From CAWFQB01 sp965277875 (GTDB lineage Bacteria; Armatimonadota; Chthonomonadetes; Chthonomonadales; Chthonomonadaceae), in NCBI GenBank assembly GCA_965277875.1, contig CBDIDV010000002.1, forward strand, positions 1,426,001 to 1,490,000: a DNA stretch of 64,000 nt. Direction: 5' to 3'. The notes under the pieces are model-generated. The model saw only the letters and a list, made by a program, of their open reading frames with translations. It ran no database searches and was not told the origin of the DNA. Below, in pieces: positions 46,160 to 54,695 of this stretch (within the stretch, counting starts at the first letter, position 1; each line of letters starts with the position of its first letter). A program made the position numbers and the translations under genes.

Positions 46160-46534
46160 TCATTCGCAGAACGTCCTCAGTCGCAATAATCTTTCGTTTC
46201 TCTGCAATCCTTGCTCGATGTTTGCCCACATACAGTCTTCGGCTTCTACTTCTTTGTCCGTCCTGTGCGCTTCTTCTTCGCGCCACTGCCGGAACAGGGC
46301 TTGCGTAGGTGTCTCGCCGGGCAAGGTTGGGACAGGCGGCACAACGGGAGTATGCTCCTCGGCCTGCCAACGAACGAGCAACACTTTCACGCTTGCTGCC
46401 GGGTCACTCTTTACTATCTTTGCTGACTCGTCCGAAGCAAGAGCGTGCGCCAGCAGTTCATTCACTGACAGACCTTCCGCCTCTGCTCGTTCACGCACGA
46501 CGTTTTCATTCTCTAGGCTTGTCTCTAACGACAT
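46160..46534 (-). CDS. Small antitoxin-like/unknown protein
   Basis: This 124-residue acidic protein begins MSLETSLENENVVRERAEAE, then GLSVNELLAHAL, a pattern like ribbon-helix-helix/antitoxin N termini. It continues with VLLVRWQAEEH and a Pro-rich linker. No matching toxin gene is adjacent. The start ATG 46534 is chosen with AGAAGG 8 nt upstream; a TTG six bases earlier is possible. The function is unknown, and an antitoxin role is an idea from composition and length only. Confidence 0.55.
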   Translation of the reverse strand: MSLETSLENENVVRERAEAEGLSVNELLAHALASDESAKIVKSDPAASVKVLLVRWQAEEHTPVVPPVPTLPGETPTQALFRQWREEEAHRTDKEVEAEDCMWANIEQGLQRNERLLRLRTFCE

Positions 46535-46656
46535 CTGCAAACCTTCTTTCTGAGCTGCATACCTCTCTTTTGCTCTACCCTCCGGGAGTTGGAGCGGTTT
46601 TAGTTTATGCCTCTACTTCAACTGTGCAACCGCTCTCCACGCAGTGTGTTATTGGG

Positions 46657-47001
46657 CTACAAACCACGTCGCTGTTGATAGAAATAACGTGATAATATCG
46701 CGCTAACGCACGTAAAAGCGGCAAGAACGCTGGAAACTATAGACAAATGCTGGTGATGAACAGCGAAAAGAAGCGCTCCACTTCCTGTGAGGCCAGATAC
46801 GACGGCATACGAGTAGGCCCTGTACTCATCTGCGTCGCATCCGGCAGAAAACGTACTCTTTGCAAACAGCAGCGACAATACCAATGCTGCCACTTGTCGC
46901 AACATCCGCATGTGCATCCATGTCAATATAAACAGTGTCGTTCCTGCGATGGCTCCGTATAGGACAGGTTGGATAATGAGGCGATAAAGGCGCGGCGACA
47001 T
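46657..47001 (-). CDS. Small integral membrane protein, unknown
   Basis: This 114-residue protein has three or four hydrophobic helices (IIQPVLYGAIAGTTLFILTW, VAALVLSLLFA, AVVSGLTGSGALLFAV, VSSVLAAFTCVSAIL). ATG 47001 has AAGGAG 8 nt upstream. No family is recognised. It is the first of three minus-strand genes, of which the third also encodes a membrane protein, but spacing does not force an operon. Confidence 0.6.
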   Translation of the reverse strand: MSPRLYRLIIQPVLYGAIAGTTLFILTWMHMRMLRQVAALVLSLLFAKSTFSAGCDADEYRAYSYAVVSGLTGSGALLFAVHHQHLSIVSSVLAAFTCVSAILSRYFYQQRRGL

Positions 47002-47060
47002 CGTTATGCTCCTTGAACTCATATACAGCTAAGGTTATGCCAGTAGCTTTCTCTACGTTG

Positions 47061-49625
47061 TTATGGCAGGCGGGTTTCGAGGAGGCGCTTGTTGGCGGTG
47101 TCTACGACGAGGAGATGGCCTTTGCCGTCGAGGGCAACGCCGCCGGGAGAGCCAAGGCGGTTGTTTTCGGGGCCGGTGTACTTCCAGGGCAGGCGGTAGA
47201 ATTGGCTGTTGAGGGCGACGACGGCGTTCTCGCCCTGGCAGCTGATGAAAAACCGGCCCTCGGCATCCGTGACGATGGAAACGGGACGCGGCAGGTTGTT
47301 GGCGTGACCGTGGAGGCGGTACACGCCGTCCGCGTCGTGGCGCAGGACGGTGAGCCGGTCGCTGGCCGTGTCGCAGATGATGAGGTTGTTTTGCTTGTCT
47401 ATGGCGAGTTTGTGCGGCTGCTTGACCAGTCCCGCACCGAGAATGGCCTTGAATTTGCCGTCGGGGCCGTATTCCTGAACGCGGTCGTTGTCGGTGTCGC
47501 AGATAAAAATGTTGTCGTGCTTGTCTACGGTGACGCCCATCGGGTTCTGGAACTGCCCGGACGCGCTGCCGGGGGGGGCGAGAACGCGAAGGGCAACGCT
47601 CAGGTCGGCGTTCTGGATCACGAAGCCCTGTTTGCCGTCAGGGTTGCCGCGTCCGCGTGTGCTGATGATGCGCCCTTTACTGTCTACGGCGGCGTCCGTC
47701 GCGCCGCGCATGTCGAGGTCGGGCGGGCCGGCGGGGAAGGTGACGCTGCCGTCGGGTTTTTGCAGTACGGTTCGGGGCTGCGCGGCGTCGCGCAGGAGCC
47801 GCCTGCCGCTGCGCGTGACGGCAATGCCCCAAGGCTTTTCCAATGCCAGGACGCCGACGCTGTTGGAAAAGCCGCTTTCTACATCGTGCGCGGAGACGGC
47901 GACGACGGCGTAGCGGCTCACTTCGTCCCGGCCCTTTTCCGTGGTGCAGGCGGTGTCCGGCAGCGTTGTGCCGACCGGCTGCCACTCGGCGGAGCGCGCG
48001 TCACAGCAATAGACGCGGTAGGCTTTTGCGCTCTGGACGGCGTCCCAGGTGAGGGTGATCTTGCTGCCGGCCAGGTCGGCGCGCAGTGCGGCGGGGGGAC
48101 GGGGGGCGTCTTGGGCGGGCAGGTGGGTGCGGCGGGTGTACGTGGCGACGGCGTGATGGCCCCGGAAAAAGGCGAGGTTGAGTTCGGCCCCATCGAGCCA
48201 GGCGGTATCCGTGTGCGAACGCGCGGCGATGCGTAAAAGGAGGACGTTTTTGGCCCCTGTTACCGTGACCTGCCCAAAGGGGTTGTCGTGCAGGGTGAAC
48301 CCGTTGGGCGTGGTGATGTGCGGCGCGGGCCGGTTGGGAAGGACAAGCCGCCCCTCGCGATCCGTTGTTTCGGAGAAGACGGGTTCGCCTTGCAGGAGGT
48401 TGTCGTCGTTGGGCTGCCAGGCGGTGACGCGGGCGTCCGGGAGGGGAAGGCCTGCGGCGTCGAGGACAAGCAGAACATTGGTGAGGGGCATTGCGAAATG
48501 AGTATCCCCGTAGTACCCCCGGCGCATCCCCGCCTGCGCGTTGAGGGCGGCGAGGTCGAGGGGGGAAAAGCTGTGCTTGTCGGGCGTGTACATCAGGCCG
48601 TCGGCCTGTGAGGCGAGGTGGCCGACGAGGAGGGGGTCGCCGCTTTCGTCGGGGACGAGGTTCTGCGCGGGCTGCGTGTCGAGGCGGTCGTCGTCGGTGA
48701 GTCCGAGTTGATGGCCCCATTCGTGGAGGAGGCCGTAGTCGGTGTTTGCGGCCCAATGCGCCATGTCGGGGGCGTGTCCGAACGCCCATGCGCCGTCGTA
48801 ACCGGCTTCGGTGGGCGTGGAGGCTTCGGTTTGGAGGAGGGACGGCCACGGCTGCGCGGCATCGGGCGCGATCACGATTTTGTTACAGGCGACACTTGGC
48901 GGGTTGTCGCCTACGCTCTTTGCGCCCGTTCCCGAAGCAAGAGGGGTGGCTTTGAGCAGGTCGTTCATTTTGGCGATGTGCCACTGCGCCCAATCCTCAA
49001 AGCTGCGCGTACCCGCCACATTGTCCAGAGCATTGAAACGGTCGTAGGTCTGCTGATCCACGGCGAGGGCGAACAGCCAGGCATTCGTGGCGACTTCCAG
49101 ACTGTCATTCTTCTGCGTGGTCTGGGCGATTTTGTGGGCGGGGTCTACGGTGCAGCGTATGCGGTGCGCGCCCGTCTGCCATTCGTAGGCGAGCGTCAGG
49201 CTGCCCTCTTCGCCCGGCTTCAGCGCGGTTTTGAAAGTGCCGTTGACTGCGGGCTTGTCATCCACGGTCCACTGATACTCCCAAATGCCTGCGGGCGCAT
49301 TGCCCCGGTTGCGGACATGCGCTTTGTACGTGACCTTGTCCCCTGCAGCGGGCTGTCGCTTGACATCGTGGGCGGTGTCGAGGGGCTGAAGGGTCTGCGG
49401 GTCAAGGAGAACAGGCAGATCGATAAGATCCGGCTGGTCGTAGCCGACGCAATACGCGGGGTACAGGGGAGCGCGTTCGATATAGGTCACGTCGAGGTCG
49501 GGCTTTGCGGTCTCCTCACTCCGCATGGCGCGGGAGTAAGACAGTAAACTAAGGGACAACAGACAGCAGACAAGCGTACAGTAAGCATGAAACCGAAGAG
49601 GGCGGAAGCGGGACACAGGGCGCAT
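47061..49625 (-). CDS. Secreted metzincin-like protein with Fn3 and NHL propeller domains
   Basis: This 854-residue protein has, in order, a signal peptide (about 8-32), a CARDB-like beta domain (about 92-180) and a zinc metalloprotease-like region with HEWGHQLGLTD at 301-311 (HExxHxxGxxD). A carboxypeptidase-regulatory-like segment (about 390-450), an Fn3-like domain (about 515-600) and a C-terminal NHL beta-propeller (about 625-854) follow. The propeller has NPMGVTVDKHDNIFICDTDN and KPHKLAIDKQNNLIICDTAS-like blades (QPHKLAIDKQN). GGAG precedes the ATG. The combination is not one I know by name; an envelope or secreted protease is likely. Confidence 0.8.
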   Translation of the reverse strand: MRPVSRFRPLRFHAYCTLVCCLLSLSLLSYSRAMRSEETAKPDLDVTYIERAPLYPAYCVGYDQPDLIDLPVLLDPQTLQPLDTAHDVKRQPAAGDKVTYKAHVRNRGNAPAGIWEYQWTVDDKPAVNGTFKTALKPGEEGSLTLAYEWQTGAHRIRCTVDPAHKIAQTTQKNDSLEVATNAWLFALAVDQQTYDRFNALDNVAGTRSFEDWAQWHIAKMNDLLKATPLASGTGAKSVGDNPPSVACNKIVIAPDAAQPWPSLLQTEASTPTEAGYDGAWAFGHAPDMAHWAANTDYGLLHEWGHQLGLTDDDRLDTQPAQNLVPDESGDPLLVGHLASQADGLMYTPDKHSFSPLDLAALNAQAGMRRGYYGDTHFAMPLTNVLLVLDAAGLPLPDARVTAWQPNDDNLLQGEPVFSETTDREGRLVLPNRPAPHITTPNGFTLHDNPFGQVTVTGAKNVLLLRIAARSHTDTAWLDGAELNLAFFRGHHAVATYTRRTHLPAQDAPRPPAALRADLAGSKITLTWDAVQSAKAYRVYCCDARSAEWQPVGTTLPDTACTTEKGRDEVSRYAVVAVSAHDVESGFSNSVGVLALEKPWGIAVTRSGRRLLRDAAQPRTVLQKPDGSVTFPAGPPDLDMRGATDAAVDSKGRIISTRGRGNPDGKQGFVIQNADLSVALRVLAPPGSASGQFQNPMGVTVDKHDNIFICDTDNDRVQEYGPDGKFKAILGAGLVKQPHKLAIDKQNNLIICDTASDRLTVLRHDADGVYRLHGHANNLPRPVSIVTDAEGRFFISCQGENAVVALNSQFYRLPWKYTGPENNRLGSPGGVALDGKGHLLVVDTANKRLLETRLP

Positions 49626-49677
49626 AAAGTCTCCTCAACAAGTGGAGCAGCAGAAAACACGTCGCTGTTAGAATACC

Positions 49678-50352
49678 CTACCGCCGGTTTATAAACGGCA
49701 GCGGGAACGGCTCGTCGGGAAATACGTCATTCTGCGGCCAGGTCGCGTTTGCGGGCTGCGGCGTGCCGGGCGGCAGCCATTTGCCGTTGTGGTATGTCCA
49801 GGCGGTCAGGCGGCGGGCATCCACGCGCTTTACGGACTGATCCTCGCGCAAGGTGAGATAAAAACCCGTCTGGCCGCCATGCGCGTCAAAAACCAGCCGA
49901 TGCTGGCAGTACGCGATTACGCTCGCGGCATCCAGTTCAAACAGGCGATACTCGCTTTTGCCGCCCAGGTCATCGCCCGCGCCCAACGCGTTGTCCATGC
50001 CCACGTCGAAGGAGGCGCGGAAGATGTACGGCGGATGGTTCGCTTCGGGGCAGCGATACAGACTTTCACTTTTGATGTAGGCCGCTAAAGGATCCGTCAC
50101 ATTGGTTTCAAGATTGTCCCGCGTGTCCTGCCAGCCCTGGGGCGCGTACTGCTCCCAATCCTGCCGGTATAGTTCCAGCGCCTGCCCTAACTGCCGCAGG
50201 TTGGAAACGCACGTGACGGACGCGGTTTTGCGCCGCGCTTTGAACACTATAGGAAACAACAGCGCGGCCAGCAGTCCTATGACCGCAAGCGTAAGCGCCA
50301 TCTCCAGCATGGAAAAACCGCGTATGGAAAAAATGGCACGACCGGAACGCAT
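49678..50352 (-). CDS. Pseudopilin-like protein
   Basis: This 224-residue protein starts with a prepilin-type signal RGFSMLEMALTLAVIGLLAA that should be cut after Gly, then a pilin helix and a globular domain with scattered Cys. It resembles the prepilin N-terminal cleavage/methylation group common in Armatimonadota, but without the H-x9-DG motif of the 23022 protein. Prepilin peptidase processing is predicted. It is encoded upstream of the metzincin gene, 52 nt away in the same direction, so the two may be cotranscribed. Confidence 0.8.
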   Translation of the reverse strand: MRSGRAIFSIRGFSMLEMALTLAVIGLLAALLFPIVFKARRKTASVTCVSNLRQLGQALELYRQDWEQYAPQGWQDTRDNLETNVTDPLAAYIKSESLYRCPEANHPPYIFRASFDVGMDNALGAGDDLGGKSEYRLFELDAASVIAYCQHRLVFDAHGGQTGFYLTLREDQSVKRVDARRLTAWTYHNGKWLPPGTPQPANATWPQNDVFPDEPFPLPFINRR

Positions 50353-50495
50353 CCTGTAATCCTCGTCTTTATCCTGTCATGTAACAGCAGACCGAATAGC
50401 GTCCATGACCTCTAAATTAAACCGCAAAACAACCTATAATTCGTTGCATAGTGATTATAAAAAGCGGAAAGTTGTGAAATGTGAGGTGCGAGCGG

Positions 50496-52634
50496 ATGTC
50501 CCTGTTTGCCGGTTTGAGTATTGCCGCCAGAACGCGGCTGGGTTTTGGCAGCCTTCTGCTGTGTACGCTGACACTAAGCGGCCTGTCCGTGGCAAAAGCG
50601 CGGCGGATGAATGCCGCCCGACAGGACATCGTCAGGGTCGCCCTCCCCGCCCAAAGCGTGATTGCCGACCTTCTTTTGCAATCCGTTCTGGAGGAAAACG
50701 CTCTGCGTCAGTTTGCGTATGGGGGACACGAGTCTTATTATACTGCGTTTACGGCCTGCCGGGATAAAAGCGCCGAAGATTTACAAAACTTGGCCGCGCA
50801 AGTCAGACTTTCTTCCAGTCTGCGCCAGCGATTGGATCAGGAGATCACGCCAACCCATGCCGGCTTAGAGGAAGGATTTGCGGCCCGCGTTCAGGAGGTG
50901 CGTAGCGGGCAGAAAGCGCAGGCCGCCGCGCGGCTTGACAGTGGGGAACCGGAACGCGCCGCCTTCCGCCAAACGCTTCAATCCGTTGGAGCGGACGCCG
51001 CCCTTGTGGCAGGTTTAGCCGACGAACGGGGCAGAACGGCGTTCGGGCAGTTCCAGTTTCTGGTTTTTGCCTGGGGCGCGTTCGCTGCAGCTCTGGGCGG
51101 GGCGCTGTCTCATATCATCGCGCGCAGCATCACGCGCCCCCTGAACACCGTAGCCGAGCGAATGCAGTTTTTGCAGATGACATGCCTGTATCATCTGGGC
51201 GAAGTGGTAGATGCGCTGGCGCAGGGCGATCTGACAACCCAGGTGCAGTGCATCACCAAACCCTTAGACATTGACAGGCATGACGAAATCGGGATTATCG
51301 CCAATATGTTCGACGCCATGCTGGGACAGGTGCATTCTACGCTGGCATCGTTTGCAGACGCGCAAACGAACCTGCGCAGCCTGGTAAGCGAGGTGTCCCA
51401 AAGCGCGCAGGATGTACTGGCGACCAGCGACCACTTGACCGCGTCCTCCTGTCAGGTGAGCAGGGCGTCGGACGAGATCGGGCGCACCATGCAGGACGTG
51501 GCGAGGGCGGCAGACCACTCGGCGCAAGCGAGTCAGGAAATGGCGCAGGGCAGCGAATTGCAGGCGCATTCGGCAATGGACGCGGCCCAGGCCATGCTGC
51601 GGCTGCAATCGGCGGTCGCGCAGGTGCAGGAAGCGGGCGAGCGGCAGCAGACAGCGGTAGGCTGCGCGGACGCGGGAATGCGGCAGGCAGCCCAGGCTGT
51701 GGAGCAGGTGACAGCCTCGGCCCGGCAAATGGCAATCACGGCCCAACAGGCGGCGAACGTGGCGAATGAGGGCGGCAAGGCCGTGGCGCAGACCATCGAG
51801 AGCATGGATCGCATTCGCAAACAGGTGGAGTCGTCGTCGGAAAAAGTGCGGTCGCTGGACAAAATGGGTCAGGAGATCGGCGCGATTGTCGAGACCATAG
51901 ATCATATCGCCGAGCAAACGAATCTGCTGGCCCTGAACGCGGCCATCGAAGCGGCGCGGGCCGGCGACCACGGCAGGGGCTTTGCGGTCGTTGCAGACGA
52001 GGTGCGTAAACTGGCGGAGCGGTGCGGTGCGGCGACCAAAGAGATCAGCGCCCTGGTGAGCAGCGTGCGCAGCGGCGTGGATCAGGCGGTAGGCAGCATG
52101 ACCGCCTCGGATCTGGAAGTGCAGGCGGGGGCGGCGCGCGGCGGGGAAGCGCGCCAGGCCCTCCAGGAGATATTGCAGGCCGCTGCGTCCGTGGGCTGCG
52201 AAGTGGCCCAGGTGACGGGCGCGACACAGGAAATGGCCGCCTCCATCCTTGCGGTACGCGCTTCTGTGACGACGGTACTGCGTATGGCGCAGGACAACGA
52301 GGGATCGGTGCGGGCAATGGCGCAGGAAGCGGATCAGGTGACGCAGGCAATGACGACGGTGGCAAGCATCAGCGAGGAAGCGGCAGCGGGAGCGCAGCAG
52401 ATGAGCGCGTCCGCCGAGGAAGTGTCGGCGAGCGCGCAAAACGTCTCCTCATCGGTCGAGGAACAGACCCTGGCGATCCGGCAGGCCAGTGCATCGGCAG
52501 AAAATTTGAGTGGCATGGCGTCGCGACTGGAAGCGCTCGTCAAGCGCTTCCGCCTGGAAGAGAAGGAATTGTCGCTTTCGTCGGCAGGTACGCCCGACAC
52601 CGCGGTTATGATTTCGGAGCGCAAAGCCGCCTGA
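50496..52634 (+). CDS. Methyl-accepting chemotaxis protein
   Basis: This 712-residue chemoreceptor has two transmembrane helices (about 20-38 and 185-208) flanking a short helical sensor of about 145 residues. A HAMP region follows, and then the cytoplasmic coiled coil. The signalling tip reads HIAEQTNLLALNAAIEAARA then GDHGRGFAVVADEVRKLAER, the invariant MCP hairpin. It should signal to CheA; no chemotaxis genes are nearby. ATG 50496 is chosen over GTG 50481. Its small 4-helix-bundle-like sensor gives no ligand hint. Confidence 0.92.
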   Translation: MSLFAGLSIAARTRLGFGSLLLCTLTLSGLSVAKARRMNAARQDIVRVALPAQSVIADLLLQSVLEENALRQFAYGGHESYYTAFTACRDKSAEDLQNLAAQVRLSSSLRQRLDQEITPTHAGLEEGFAARVQEVRSGQKAQAAARLDSGEPERAAFRQTLQSVGADAALVAGLADERGRTAFGQFQFLVFAWGAFAAALGGALSHIIARSITRPLNTVAERMQFLQMTCLYHLGEVVDALAQGDLTTQVQCITKPLDIDRHDEIGIIANMFDAMLGQVHSTLASFADAQTNLRSLVSEVSQSAQDVLATSDHLTASSCQVSRASDEIGRTMQDVARAADHSAQASQEMAQGSELQAHSAMDAAQAMLRLQSAVAQVQEAGERQQTAVGCADAGMRQAAQAVEQVTASARQMAITAQQAANVANEGGKAVAQTIESMDRIRKQVESSSEKVRSLDKMGQEIGAIVETIDHIAEQTNLLALNAAIEAARAGDHGRGFAVVADEVRKLAERCGAATKEISALVSSVRSGVDQAVGSMTASDLEVQAGAARGGEARQALQEILQAAASVGCEVAQVTGATQEMAASILAVRASVTTVLRMAQDNEGSVRAMAQEADQVTQAMTTVASISEEAAAGAQQMSASAEEVSASAQNVSSSVEEQTLAIRQASASAENLSGMASRLEALVKRFRLEEKELSLSSAGTPDTAVMISERKAA

Positions 52635-52721
52635 CCCTGTCGGCGCGGCGTGCCAGAACATCTGTCCTCTTTGCCCCGTCAGACATTTTCGCGCGCCGAC
52701 AGACAGCGTAAGATTTTTCGC

Positions 52722-52750
52722 TTGACAACCGGCCTGCAAACGGCTAAACT
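52722..52750 (+). promoter_or_regulatory. Predicted promoter for the pyroglutamyl-peptidase operon
   Basis: TTGACA (52722-52727), a 17-nt spacer and TAAACT (52745-52750) lie 88 bp after the chemoreceptor stop. Transcription would start inside the adjacent hairpin. Confidence 0.6.
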
Positions 52751-52788
52751 AAACAGACAGGAAACGCAAGCGCGTCTCCTGTCTGTTT
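52751..52788 (+). terminator. Hairpin at the start of the predicted leader
   Basis: AAACAGACAGGA and TCCTGTCTGTTT form a 12-bp perfect stem. It may terminate the chemoreceptor mRNA, or fold at the 5' end of the downstream mRNA, because a promoter lies immediately upstream. Confidence 0.55.
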
Positions 52789-52911
52789 CGCCGCCCCATT
52801 CGCCAGGGGCTGCTCGGTCGCCGCGTCTTTACTATCTTGTGCGCCTCGCCCTCACCTTCCGCCAGCATACGATAACACAAACTGCGCGAACAGGGCGACG
52901 GAAATTGCGTC

Positions 52912-53601
52912 ATGCCACTGCAAACTTTAATAACCGGCTTCGGCCCGTTCGGCAGCGTTGTGGACAACCCCACCGAGCGGCTGCTGCGCCATTTCGCGGC
53001 CCACGATGTGGCCGGACATGACCTGACTGTCTGCGCCCTGCCCACATCCTTTGCCCGCGCGCCGCAGACGTTCAAGGCCGCTTTCGAGGCCGGCGGACGC
53101 GGCGGGCAGCCGTTCGATCTGGCGCTGATGCTGGGCGTTGCCGCCGGCAGCGAGGTCTGGCGCGTCGAGTCGCGGGGCCTGAACCACGACTCCCCCGCCA
53201 TTGCCGATGTGGACGGCTTTACGCCGCCTCATCGCGAAATCGTGCCGGGTGGCCCGCCCCATTTGCCCGTCACTCTGCCGCCCCAGATCATGCTGCTGGC
53301 CGTCGAGTCGCTTGGCCTGCCGGTCGCGCTATCCGAGTCGGCGGGGCAGTACCTGTGCAATCATCTGCTGTATACCGCCCTCGATCTTGCGCGGCGCAGC
53401 CGTCCTATACCGCGCGCAGGTTTTCTGCACGTCCCGTCGGACGAGCATACGTTTGGCGCGCAAAGCGCCTTTCTTACAGGCGGGCATATCTTCCCGTTTG
53501 CCCGACACATCGAAGTGGTCAGCGCGATCCTGGAAGCCTGCGCTCTGCTGCCGCCCGCGCTGCCCGACGCGCAGCCCGATGCCGTCGCTTCCTTCTTCTG
53601 A
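52912..53601 (+). CDS. Pyroglutamyl-peptidase I-like cysteine peptidase
   Basis: This 229-residue protein of peptidase family C15 shows LITGFGPFGSVVDNPTE and the catalytic Glu in WRVESRGLN. The catalytic Cys is in SAGQYLCNHLLY and the catalytic His in GFLHVPSDEH. It should remove N-terminal pyroglutamate from peptides. The region around the Glu is more divergent than in standard Pcp. The putative promoter at 52722 gives a 155-nt leader. The polyprenyl synthase gene follows after about 110 nt. Confidence 0.85.
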   Translation: MPLQTLITGFGPFGSVVDNPTERLLRHFAAHDVAGHDLTVCALPTSFARAPQTFKAAFEAGGRGGQPFDLALMLGVAAGSEVWRVESRGLNHDSPAIADVDGFTPPHREIVPGGPPHLPVTLPPQIMLLAVESLGLPVALSESAGQYLCNHLLYTALDLARRSRPIPRAGFLHVPSDEHTFGAQSAFLTGGHIFPFARHIEVVSAILEACALLPPALPDAQPDAVASFF

Positions 53602-53711
53602 CACTTGCGCCCGAAACGCTGCTGCACAGATTTCATTCCTGACTTTTATTCCTGACAATATCTATCTTTGATTACCCTTGATTATCCTTGAACCTGAACG
53701 GTGACTGTTTG

Positions 53712-54629
53712 ATGCCAATGACCGACTCAACTACTGACTCCACCTTCGACCTGCACAGTTACTTATCCGCTCGCCGGCGCGACATCGAGGCCGCGCTGGA
53801 GCATTATCTGCCGCCCGTGACCGCGCAGCCGCAGACCCTGCACGAGTCCCTGCGTTACAGCGTTCTCGCCCCCGGCAAGCGCCTGCGTCCCGTCCTTGTG
53901 CTTGCCGCCGCCGAAGCCGTCGGGGGCAGCGCGAACGATGTGATGCCCACGGCCTGCGCCCTGGAGTGCATTCACGTTTTCAGCCTGATCCACGATGACC
54001 TGCCCTGCATGGACGACGACGATTACCGCCGGGGGCGGCTGACCAACCACAAAGTGTACGGCGAGGCCATTTCCCTCCTTGCAGGCGACGCCCTGCTCGC
54101 CCTGGCTTTTCAGTTGATCGCGGACAACGGTTCGCTTGTCCCTGCCGAGCGCGTCCTGCCCGTGGTGCGGCTTGTGGCGCGCGCATCCGGGACATGGGGC
54201 ATGGTGGGTGGTCAGGTCGTGGATATGCAGTCGCAGGGACAGGAGGTAACGCCCGATACCCTGCGCTACATTCACGCGCACAAAACCGGCGCGCTGCTGA
54301 CCGCGTCCGTGCTGTCCGGCGCGATGCTTGCGGGCGCGGACGAAGCGCAGGCCGAAGCGTTAACGGCATACGGCGGACACATCGGCCTCGCATTTCAAAT
54401 CGCGGATGACATACTGGACGTGACCGGCGACGAGTCCAAAATCGGCAAGCCTGTCGGCAGCGACGAGGAGCGCGACAAGGCCACGTACCCCAGACTGTAT
54501 GGTCTGGAAGAGTCGCGCCGCCGCGCCCACGCCGAAGTGGACGCCGCGCTCGATGTCCTTTCCGCCTTCGACGCCAAAGCCGACCCTTTGCGCGGCATCG
54601 CCCGCTTCATTGTGGAACGCGACCTGTGA
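53712..54629 (+). CDS. Farnesyl/geranylgeranyl diphosphate synthase-type prenyltransferase
   Basis: This 305-residue trans-prenyl diphosphate synthase has the first Asp-rich motif HDDLPCMDDDDYRRG and the second QIADDILDVTGD. It also has GKRLRPVL and HKTGALL as substrate-binding blocks. It condenses isopentenyl diphosphate with allylic diphosphates. The family usually gives farnesyl or geranylgeranyl diphosphate; chain length cannot be fixed from these motifs. ATG 53712 (MPMTDSTT) is chosen over TTG 53688. Confidence 0.92.
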   Translation: MPMTDSTTDSTFDLHSYLSARRRDIEAALEHYLPPVTAQPQTLHESLRYSVLAPGKRLRPVLVLAAAEAVGGSANDVMPTACALECIHVFSLIHDDLPCMDDDDYRRGRLTNHKVYGEAISLLAGDALLALAFQLIADNGSLVPAERVLPVVRLVARASGTWGMVGGQVVDMQSQGQEVTPDTLRYIHAHKTGALLTASVLSGAMLAGADEAQAEALTAYGGHIGLAFQIADDILDVTGDESKIGKPVGSDEERDKATYPRLYGLEESRRRAHAEVDAALDVLSAFDAKADPLRGIARFIVERDL

Positions 54630-54695
54630 TTTCCGTTATTTCTGCCCTGCTTGCAGCAAGAAGCGAGCGGGCCAGTGAAGGGGCGGGGGTGAGGT

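Noticed and set aside
47013..48236. Plus-strand frame of 407 codons opposite the metzincin-NHL gene
   Set aside because: It is a mirror of a GC-rich repetitive gene; the minus-strand frame has a ribosome site, signal peptide and clear domains.
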